Source: Bacteroidota bacterium (lineage in GTDB: Bacteria > Bacteroidota > Bacteroidia > UKL13-3). From it: a DNA stretch of 64,000 bases. Location of the stretch: NCBI GenBank assembly GCA_027484685.1, contig JAIXSO010000024.1, positions 1 to 64,000 of the forward strand, given 5' to 3'. The notes under the pieces were generated by a model, which saw only the letters and a program-made list of their open reading frames with translations, was not told where the DNA came from and did no database searches. Every line of letters begins with the position of its first letter. Position 1 is the first letter of the stretch. Shown piece by piece: positions 56,498 through 64,000 of this stretch. The translations under genes and the position numbers were made by a program.

Positions 56498-57235
56498 ATG
56501 AGGAAATTAATCTTAAACACATTTTTTTGTTTTCTGGCAGCACTTTCTTTTGGACAAAATAAATTAAAGGCTGAGTTAAAGTACAAGCCTAAAAATATTG
56601 ATGAAGCGGTGTTTCAACTCGAAAAAATGTTTCACGATACAACAAAACAGAATATAATGGCTATGACAGAAGGCCAATTTATTCGTAATTTTCATTTTAG
56701 TCTGGGCATATGGATAAGAAATAATTGGGGGCTTTGGAAAAGTGGAGAACTATCAAAATACTTTAATTCAATTGGCATTTTTCATCCAGATGATATGTCG
56801 GGCATAATCATGACTTCGTATTATAGACACTTGAAAGGAATAGACCGAGATTTAGATAAACAAGTTAAATATTACCAAGACCACTGGAAAGCGGCAAACG
56901 AACATTTTAACAAACTGAAATCTGACACAACTTACCAACGAAAAGTAAGAGAAAGACAAGACTCTTTAAACAATGAAAGATTAAATAAGAAAAAAGCAGA
57001 ATGGACTGCAAACAAAGTAGTAACTGGATACTTAGGTTATCAATGTGGTTTTTTTGACCTAGGTGAACAAACAAAAGTAAAAGGAACCATTTTAAGATGG
57101 GACGGAAACAAATTGACAATTAAAATAATTGAATATTTTGAAGAGCGAAAAAAGAAAAGAGTTATTAAGTGTAATGCCATACAAAATGACATGGTAACTA
57201 TTTATAACCACGAAAATTTTAGCCTAGTAGAATAA
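56498..57235 (+). CDS. Hypothetical secreted protein
   Basis: 245 aa, signal peptide 'MRKLILNTFFCFLAALSFGQN'; contains 'FIRNFHFSLGIWIRNNWGLWKSGELSKYFNSIGIFHPDDMSGII'. Confidence 0.75.
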   Translation: MRKLILNTFFCFLAALSFGQNKLKAELKYKPKNIDEAVFQLEKMFHDTTKQNIMAMTEGQFIRNFHFSLGIWIRNNWGLWKSGELSKYFNSIGIFHPDDMSGIIMTSYYRHLKGIDRDLDKQVKYYQDHWKAANEHFNKLKSDTTYQRKVRERQDSLNNERLNKKKAEWTANKVVTGYLGYQCGFFDLGEQTKVKGTILRWDGNKLTIKIIEYFEERKKKRVIKCNAIQNDMVTIYNHENFSLVE

Positions 57236-57283
57236 AAAAGATACTGCAATACTTCGCCTATGTAGATGTATAGAAATGCATTA

Positions 57284-57424
57284 CCAACAGAATCATAAGT
57301 TTCGCCCCTATGGGGCTTTGGTTGTTGAGGTTTTATTTTGTGACCATACTGTCGCTCCTATGGAGCTTGCCTAAGGTTAGTTTAAATTTTACTTTGTTTT
57401 TTATGCTTTTATAAGCAAGTTTGT
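57284..57424. repeat. 141-nt border repeat, full copy 1
   Basis: ACAGAATCATAAG...GCCCC-TAT-GGGGC...GCTCC-TAT-GGAGC...TTTATGCTTTTATAAGC; matches 58770-58910. Confidence 0.85.
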
Positions 57425-57501
57425 TTGTAACAAGTCAAATGCTTTTAATTTTTGCCGATTTATAAAAAAATGTGCTTAACAATATTTTACACAACCAAAT
57501 A

Positions 57502-58068
57502 ATGAAGGAACTCATTTTACTAATAACCTTTTCAGGTATTGCCCTTCTGCTTTTTGTTATAACACTCCTACTAGGTTTAACAAAAAAGAATACTAAACTT
57601 AAACTAACTGCTTTGTTATCATTTTTTGTTTTTGTAGGCTTTACAGTATGGACTTGTTATACTTTTGTAAACAAAACTTATAACAAGGTAACAACAGCTT
57701 TTAAACCAAGAACTGGCTACGAAATTTATGATGCATTATTTGAAAAAAGACAAGCTGACTGTGTTAAAATTTTGAACTACCAAGACCAAGTTATTCCTAA
57801 AATTGATTATGCCATTTGGCTTCACTTTGAAAGTTGCCCCACTGAACTAAAAAGAATACTTAGTTTACATCACTTTGAAGCTGAACTAGCACATACCAAA
57901 GGGTGGAACACCAGTGGACCAGCGGCTGACGCAAATTGGTTTAAACCAGAAACACTTGGCGATAGTATTTTGGTATTTACTTACAGCAAAGATGGCTATG
58001 GAAATGGGCAATACATTTATAGTTCACTTGATAGTTCAAAAGTATTTGTTAAAGATGTGCTTGACTAA
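57502..58068 (+). CDS. Hypothetical membrane protein
   Basis: Start revised from 57472 to MKELILLITFSGIALLLFVITLLL; two hydrophobic segments. Confidence 0.6.
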   Translation: MKELILLITFSGIALLLFVITLLLGLTKKNTKLKLTALLSFFVFVGFTVWTCYTFVNKTYNKVTTAFKPRTGYEIYDALFEKRQADCVKILNYQDQVIPKIDYAIWLHFESCPTELKRILSLHHFEAELAHTKGWNTSGPAADANWFKPETLGDSILVFTYSKDGYGNGQYIYSSLDSSKVFVKDVLD

Positions 58069-58235
58069 AAATAGCATAAAATGAACTAATAAGCACCATG
58101 TATGAAACACAACGCTTCTGGTAGATACACACTATTTTAATTATTGTTCATACAATAACTTTTTGTTTATATCGTTACTTAAAGATTGAAAATAGATTCA
58201 CACACCAATTAATCTAAAGGCTTAACATAAAAACG

Positions 58236-58691
58236 ATGCTTGAAAAAATAAAAAAACATTCAAATCTTCTAATTGCAACAATAACAATTCCGCTGATTTG
58301 GCTAATATTCATCTTCCTTACATTTGGTTCAAGTACTGTGCTATACATTATTCCTTTGCTGATTTTGATAGCTCAAATAATCTTTCTAGTGATCCATAAA
58401 AAAAAGAAATTACTGCTAATGGTTTTGTTAAATCCTGTTACAATTTTTTTGTTTTTTTACACTGTTAAACCAATATTTAATTATTTAAATAAAAAGCCAA
58501 CCATCATAAAATGTTGTTATTATTTACCAACTTCTCCAAAATTTGATAATAGTAATTTGGTTTATTTAGATTATTTTGATGATGATTGCGATTGGGAAGG
58601 ATTTTATTACTACACGTTAGAGGTAAATAACTTTATAACAAATGAACTAATTACATTATTTGGCAATCCAATGGCAACGCAGAACATGTAA
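58236..58691 (+). CDS. Hypothetical membrane protein
   Basis: 151 aa with three hydrophobic segments then soluble tail. Confidence 0.6.
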   Translation: MLEKIKKHSNLLIATITIPLIWLIFIFLTFGSSTVLYIIPLLILIAQIIFLVIHKKKKLLLMVLLNPVTIFLFFYTVKPIFNYLNKKPTIIKCCYYLPTSPKFDNSNLVYLDYFDDDCDWEGFYYYTLEVNNFITNELITLFGNPMATQNM

Positions 58692-58769
58692 ATTTAGCAT
58701 AACTAATTTTTACTAGTTAAAGTAATGTAAACAAATTTTTCATCCTTGTTTGAATTTATCTTATCGTCT

Positions 58770-58910
58770 CCAACAGAATCATAAGTATCACCCCGATGGG
58801 GCTTTGGGTTGGTGAGTTTTTGTTTTGTTACAATACTTTCGCTCCTATGGAGCTTGCCTAAGGTTAGTTTAAATTTTACTTTGTTTTTTATGCTTTTATT
58901 AGCATGTTTA
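58770..58910. repeat. 141-nt border repeat, full copy 2
   Basis: ACAGAATCATAAG...CCCC-GAT-GGGG...GCTCC-TAT-GGAGC...TTTATGCTTTTATTAGCATGTTTA. Confidence 0.85.
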
Positions 58911-58949
58911 CCCAAGATTATTTTTTTAATTACATAACTGGTTATAACT

Positions 58950-59624
58950 ATGATTTCAACACAAAATATTAATCTTTTACCCGATAGCAATGCTTTAGTA
59001 AAAATAAGTAAAGCAATTTCTGTTTTAGATGCCATCATTTCGCAAGAATGGGAGTTTCGTTACTATTCATTTAATTCAAAGTGGAGCAAAAATGAAGCTT
59101 GTTTGGAAATGCGAAATGGCGAAGGCAACCAAATGCTAATATTATTTCGCGAAGACGGCTGTGTAATTAACGGCTTTGCAAACGAGTATGAGCCACAAGA
59201 CTTAAACCATTTAACTAAAAACATGCCAACTATATTTAACGAATTTATGTTTGGTGAACCTATTCAGGCAATTGGAACTACCTTTTGTGTTTGGACAACA
59301 ACTTTAAAAAATTGGCAAGTTGGACAACTTGAAAACCATGAAGATGGCTCGGAAGAAATGCTTTTTATTTTTGACGGAAATCCACAAACTTATATTGATT
59401 GGGCCACAGAATATTTTGAAGGAAGTTATACAGAAAGCGGCATTCCGCTAGCTACTGTTTCTAAAATTTATAATGGAGAAACCTTAACAAAGGAAATGGT
59501 TTTATCAATTGTAGATGAGTTGGAAGATTGGGAACAACTAGAAAAAGATTTAATGGAAATAGATTATCCTTACAACTTTCAAGACAACTCCACGAAAGGA
59601 AAAAGCAAATGGAAGTTTTGGTAA
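58950..59624 (+). CDS. Hypothetical cytosolic protein
   Basis: 224 aa acidic ORF 'MISTQNINLLPDSNALVKISKAISVLDAII...NGETLTKEMVLSIVDELEDWEQLEKDLMEIDYPYNF'. Confidence 0.65.
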   Translation: MISTQNINLLPDSNALVKISKAISVLDAIISQEWEFRYYSFNSKWSKNEACLEMRNGEGNQMLILFREDGCVINGFANEYEPQDLNHLTKNMPTIFNEFMFGEPIQAIGTTFCVWTTTLKNWQVGQLENHEDGSEEMLFIFDGNPQTYIDWATEYFEGSYTESGIPLATVSKIYNGETLTKEMVLSIVDELEDWEQLEKDLMEIDYPYNFQDNSTKGKSKWKFW

Positions 59625-59670
59625 ACCGGCAATAAGCCAAATAGAAACCACAAAATAATAATTAAAACGA

Positions 59671-60735
59671 ATGGGTACACACATACACGTTACTCCACAA
59701 TATAAATTCAATAATAACAATCAAATTGATTCGGATAATTTATTGACAGAAGAGTTGATTAAAGAAGTTTTGGACAACTCAGTTACCCGTATTCAAATTT
59801 GTCTTTATACCAAAATACCTGCCATCACTTATGAAGTTTTAAATGATAAAATATTAGCCCTAAAACCTGAAATTGAGTTACGCATTTATGGTGGCCAAAT
59901 TGACCCCAAACACTTAAATAAACTTACCAATGTAACCAATATTTCAATTGATTATGCTTCATTTTCAAAAGCACCTAGTTTTGAATCAATGAAAAATCTA
60001 ACTTCATTAGCCATTGAAATAGACGATTTAGCGGATTACAATTTTTTAAATACGGTAACTGAAACATTAACATCTTTAAGCATTTCATCGTATGCTACTG
60101 AGTTTGATAAAATTGATATTTCTGTAATTCAGCGTTTTAAAGAGTTGAAATTTTTATACATATCAGGGCATTATAAAAACACAGTAAGTTTAATATCAAA
60201 TTTTGAAAATATTGAAACATTAGTGCTACGCAAAATCAAAACAATTGAAGACCTAAACTTTGTTACCAATTTTAAAAAACTGAAAAAACTGCATATTAAG
60301 TCGCTTCCAATTAAAAACTTCGAAACCCTTTCGCAGCTTAAGCAACTTGAGTTTATAGAATTTTATAATATCAAAAACTTAAATACCCTCGATTTTATAA
60401 ATGATATGGATTCCTTAGACCATATTTTCTTACAATCGGCAAATAACATAACGGGCTTTCCAAAGCTTAAGTCTACCAGTAAATTAAGGAAAATTGAACT
60501 TTGGTATATGAAACAAATGAAAGACTTTTCACCATTAGAAAACTTACATTCGTTAAAAGAATTTGTTTGCAGAGAAATGACGCTTAATGAGCCAAATGAT
60601 TTCTTACCCATTTTAAAAAACAACCATATAGAAAAAATTTATATTTGGTTTTTAAAAGAAAAACAAAGGCAAGAAATGAACAAGTTATTTCAGCAATATA
60701 ACAAAGTGTTAGCTGATATAAATTTTATGTATTGA
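59671..60735 (+). CDS. Leucine-rich-repeat-like hypothetical protein
   Basis: Repeated L..L.I......I..L..L..LK.L.FI units across 354 aa. Confidence 0.7.
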   Translation: MGTHIHVTPQYKFNNNNQIDSDNLLTEELIKEVLDNSVTRIQICLYTKIPAITYEVLNDKILALKPEIELRIYGGQIDPKHLNKLTNVTNISIDYASFSKAPSFESMKNLTSLAIEIDDLADYNFLNTVTETLTSLSISSYATEFDKIDISVIQRFKELKFLYISGHYKNTVSLISNFENIETLVLRKIKTIEDLNFVTNFKKLKKLHIKSLPIKNFETLSQLKQLEFIEFYNIKNLNTLDFINDMDSLDHIFLQSANNITGFPKLKSTSKLRKIELWYMKQMKDFSPLENLHSLKEFVCREMTLNEPNDFLPILKNNHIEKIYIWFLKEKQRQEMNKLFQQYNKVLADINFMY

Positions 60736-60771
60736 TTGTGATTGTGTGTAATAAAAAACAAAATATTTATT

Positions 60772-61155
60772 ATGGACAATAGGACAAAAGATATTATTAG
60801 AAGATTTGCTGATTCATGGATAGAAACTGAACTGTTTTATAACGACTTAATTACTAACCATAAGGAATTTGAAAGACTAAAGCCTATTATTCAATTTATT
60901 GAATTTTTAAAACAAAACGGAGAGGATAAATTTTTTAGATTAGGAACATCTATTCATATTTTAGTTATTTCTCGCTATGTAAATTATGGACTTCGTAAAG
61001 ACCAAAAGTGCATTAAAATTGAAGCTTTTGACAACAAATTTGAAATAAAATTATGTGATGGAAACAACACTTACAGACAATATTTAGTAGATAGTTTGCA
61101 CGACAATAGTGTAAAAAAGTTATTAGAAACTCTGAAAGAAACTTTAATTGATTAA
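60772..61155 (+). CDS. Small hypothetical cytosolic protein
   Basis: Start revised from 60742 to MDNRTKDIIRRFADSWIETELFYNDL; 127 aa. Confidence 0.6.
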   Translation: MDNRTKDIIRRFADSWIETELFYNDLITNHKEFERLKPIIQFIEFLKQNGEDKFFRLGTSIHILVISRYVNYGLRKDQKCIKIEAFDNKFEIKLCDGNNTYRQYLVDSLHDNSVKKLLETLKETLID

Positions 61156-61200
61156 TCAGATTAAATTCAAAAATGAATTGAAAATTATTTTACTTTAACC

Positions 61201-62739
61201 ATGAAAAAACTTGTTGCTTTATTTATACTTCTAATTAGTTTTACTAATTTATTTGGACAAAAATATTTTTCGAAAATGTTTGATGTAAATGGGCAATGGG
61301 AAAATTTTTGGGGGGTCTTAGATACAGTAAACAACTCTTTCAAATTGATTGGCTCTCAGGCCTCTTTTTTAACAACTGATAGCTCAAGATTTGGTTCAAT
61401 ATTTATTGGCAATTTAGATTCAAGCTTAAAATTTCAACAAAACTTACTAATAGCAAAAAATTATTATGAACAAAATTATCTTAGTTCTTTTAAAAATAAC
61501 AACAGAAATTTTTTATTAATGGGCACTGTTGATACCAATGTTATTGGAAGCTATATATTAAATGAACTTGATAATAATTTTGACAATGTAATTTGGAGCA
61601 AAACATTAGCAATTCCATCAGAATTTGGTAGCACCAGTTGGACAAAAGTTAAAGATAAAGTTTATTTATTTGGACGGAATGGAAACTATGCCCTAAGCTC
61701 CATACCAGGTTTTTTTGTTATTAATTTAAAAGATACTAGTACTAAATATTACCGAATAGGAGGAACTGGTAAAATAATAAATAATGTATTACTGGCTAAA
61801 GACAGTAATTTTATTGTTAGTGGAATACAGTATTTAGGAACAAATGGAAACGACTCTACCTTTGGATGGTATGCTAAAATTGACACCCTTGGCAATACAC
61901 TTTGGAACAAAGTATTGGATAGGAAAAGTGAATTAATGTGTGAGTATGTATGGGGTACAAACGCGAATGGAAACTATTATCTAACTGGCACAAATTATGC
62001 AAATTATCCTACATTATGGTATCCGAAAGTTTATGGAGACACTTCATTTTGTTATATGTTGAAAATTAATGAGCAAAATGGTGAAATAGAATGGAAAAAA
62101 CGGTTTCTATTTAGTGTTAATCAAGAAAGGGGTTTATTAACGTCAATGGGATCCATGACCTATTATAAAAGCAATCTGTACAGTTTGTTATCTCACAATT
62201 TAACAAGCACCAATAACCAATATATAATGTTTGCTAAGTTTGATTTGGAAGGTAATATACTTTGGAAAAGGTTGTTTCAGCAAGCCAATTACAGTAACCG
62301 TGCTTATAGCCTTACGCCAATAGCTGATGGTTTTTTAATATGTGCAGATGGCAAAGACAGTACAAGAGCTAAAGGCGATGCAGATGCTTGGTTAATAAAA
62401 ACAGATAGCAATGGCTGCATTATACCTGGCTGCAATGCTAAAGACAATGTAATACAAATTATAAACCCCGAAAAAGTATTTACTGTGTACCCCAACCCCG
62501 CTCAAAACGAAATAAATGTAAGCACTGAAAATTTGAATGTAAAAATTGAAAGTTTAGCTGTTTATAATTTGCAAGGGCAACTTTTAAAATTTCGTCCGAT
62601 AGCTATCGGACAAGCTCAATTACCAGAAAAAGAAATAACAAAAATTAATACGGAAGACTTAGCCAATGGCAATTACTTATTAATTATTACCACTAACAAA
62701 CAACAAATGGCTGGGAAGAAGTTTGTAGTGGAAAGGTAA
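61201..62739 (+). CDS. T9SS-cargo secreted protein (beta-propeller-like) with C-terminal sorting domain
   Basis: Signal peptide 'MKKLVALFILLISFTNLFGQ'; 'GCIIPGCNAKD'; 'VFTVYPNPAQNEINVSTEN...ANGNYLLIITTNKQQMAGKKFVVER'. Confidence 0.82.
   Translation: MKKLVALFILLISFTNLFGQKYFSKMFDVNGQWENFWGVLDTVNNSFKLIGSQASFLTTDSSRFGSIFIGNLDSSLKFQQNLLIAKNYYEQNYLSSFKNNNRNFLLMGTVDTNVIGSYILNELDNNFDNVIWSKTLAIPSEFGSTSWTKVKDKVYLFGRNGNYALSSIPGFFVINLKDTSTKYYRIGGTGKIINNVLLAKDSNFIVSGIQYLGTNGNDSTFGWYAKIDTLGNTLWNKVLDRKSELMCEYVWGTNANGNYYLTGTNYANYPTLWYPKVYGDTSFCYMLKINEQNGEIEWKKRFLFSVNQERGLLTSMGSMTYYKSNLYSLLSHNLTSTNNQYIMFAKFDLEGNILWKRLFQQANYSNRAYSLTPIADGFLICADGKDSTRAKGDADAWLIKTDSNGCIIPGCNAKDNVIQIINPEKVFTVYPNPAQNEINVSTENLNVKIESLAVYNLQGQLLKFRPIAIGQAQLPEKEITKINTEDLANGNYLLIITTNKQQMAGKKFVVER
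62594..62611. repeat. Palindromic element GTCCGATAGCTATCGGAC inside CDS
   Basis: Perfect 18-nt palindrome; encodes RPIAIGQ in frame. Confidence 0.8.
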
Positions 62740-62998
62740 TTCAGAAACGGCCGTTGAGCAAAGCCCAAGTGACGTTTCGGCTCCGCTCAACGACCACTTT
62801 TCGGCTTCTAGCAAAACAACAACAAACGTCATGCTGAGGAACGAAGCATCTTTAAATGGAGCGGAAAAAGCAAACAACACATTATAAAGTTCCTTCATCC
62901 GCTATGGCGGAATCAGGATGACGCTCCCACACCTTTTTATGCTGAATTATTTTTGAAATAATGGACATGAAAGCGTCTTGCTGGAAGCATCTTCCTTG

Positions 62999-63085
62999 TC
63001 TAAGAAATTTATTCCAAACGGAATTTATTTTATTAAACTACAAAGCACAGAAGGCGAGTTTACCCATAAAATTGTGATAGAATAA
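62999..63085 (+). pseudogene. Orphan remnant of a T9SS C-terminal sorting domain
   Basis: Reads SKKFIPNGIYFIKLQSTEGEFTHKIVIE* with no usable start; the upstream sequence is repeat-derived. Confidence 0.65.
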
Positions 63086-63091
63086 TTGTAT

Positions 63092-63121
63092 AAAAAAAGC
63101 CATCTTTCGATGGCTTTTTTT
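63092..63121. terminator. Bidirectional-type terminator between the T9SS remnant and scoA
   Basis: AAAAAAAGCCATC tttc GATGGCTTTTTTT perfect stem. Confidence 0.85.
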
Positions 63122-63127
63122 AGTTTT

Positions 63128-63826
63128 TTATCGTTTGGTAACGGTTAATTGTTCAATGCGTTTTTCGTAATCGGTACCTTTAAAAATACGGTTAACGTAA
63201 ATTCCAGGAGTGTGAATCATGTCTGGCTCCAATTCGCCAACAGGCACTAATTCTTCTACTTCGGCAATGGTAATTTTACCAGCCATAGCCATTAAAGGAT
63301 TAAAGTTACGCGAGGTAGCTCTAAATACTAAATTTCCATGTGCATCGCCTTTCCAAGCTTTAATAATGGCAAAATCCGATTTAAAAGCATGTTCTAACAA
63401 ATATGTTTTTCCATCAAACTCGCGGGTTTCTTTTCCAATGGCTACTTCGGTTCCAACACCTGCAGGTGTAAAAATAGCCGGCATTCCGTAACCTGCTGCC
63501 ATACAACGTGTAGCCAAAGTTCCTTGTGGAATTAACTCCACCTCTAATTCGCCACTTAATAATTGGCGCTCAAACTCTGCATTTTCGCCTACATAGCTCG
63601 AAATCATTTTTTTAACTTGACGTGTTTTTAGCATTAAGCCTATTCCAAAATCGTCAACACCAGCATTATTACTAATACAAGTAAGGTTTTTTACTCCCTT
63701 TTGTACCAAGGCATTGATAGAGTTTTCAGGAATACCGCAAAGACCAAATCCACCCAACATAATTACCGCACCATCTTCTATATCTTTTATGGCTTCACTA
63801 GCATTTGCAACTACTTTTTGTAACAT
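63128..63826 (-). CDS. scoA: 3-oxoacid CoA-transferase subunit A
   Basis: '[25 protein letters not shown]', '[11 protein letters not shown]', '[29 protein letters not shown]'. Confidence 0.94.
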   Translation of the reverse strand: MLQKVVANASEAIKDIEDGAVIMLGGFGLCGIPENSINALVQKGVKNLTCISNNAGVDDFGIGLMLKTRQVKKMISSYVGENAEFERQLLSGELEVELIPQGTLATRCMAAGYGMPAIFTPAGVGTEVAIGKETREFDGKTYLLEHAFKSDFAIIKAWKGDAHGNLVFRATSRNFNPLMAMAGKITIAEVEELVPVGELEPDMIHTPGIYVNRIFKGTDYEKRIEQLTVTKR

Positions 63827-64000
63827 GATTATATTTTTTTATTTTTTATTTTATGATTGAAAGATTAGAAAATTGAAAAATTATAAGATTGAAAAATTAC
63901 AAGGTTTGAAAGTTACAATTGCTAATTATTTCTAAACAATTTAACAACCCAACAATTAAACAATTAAACAATTTAACAATTTACCCCCTTATTCAATAAC

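Noticed and set aside
62680-62898. Minus-strand ORF 62680..62898
   Set aside because: Overlaps the conserved T9SS tail of 61201..62739 and repeat debris; no motif support.
63838-64000. AT-rich quasi-repeats (GATTGAAAAATTA, AACAATTTAACAATT) at right edge
   Set aside because: Simple low-complexity sequence truncated by the window end; no definable unit or function.

Overview
AT-rich Bacteroidota chromosomal window. The lineage is inferred from T9SS components, PorP/SprF proteins, T9SS C-terminal sorting domains, BshA and Bacteroidota-style gene content. Core/housekeeping blocks: a PLP-dependent threonine-synthase-like enzyme, histidine kinases, purK, bshA, a two-component pair, and rplM-rpsI-rpsB-tsf-pyrH followed by a MeaB/ArgK-type GTPase. 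A type IX secretion/gliding block contains porU, two porP/sprF-like genes and a gldJ-like SUMF1 lipoprotein. There is a giant 10.7-kb beta-helix T9SS-cargo gene, a NarL-type response regulator with a TPR histidine kinase, a prolyl oligopeptidase, a Kazal-type secreted protein, two choice-of-anchor-B-like paralogues, a metallophosphoesterase, mtgA, a TonB-receptor-like barrel and scoA. An unlisted partial CDS runs off the left edge on the minus strand (1..1502). The most unusual area is about 51.7-63.1 kb. It is a one-directional series of small orphan ORFs with a long attC-like inverted-repeat site and a second matching half-site. It also holds a strictly phased 21-nt minisatellite and 141-nt hairpin-bearing repeats at gene borders. 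A small palindromic element (YCCGAT..ATCGGR) appears three times in the window: once in-frame inside a CDS and once apparently inserted into another dispersed repeat at about 40.06 kb. All calls come from reading the sequence and the supplied translations; no database search or folding program was run.
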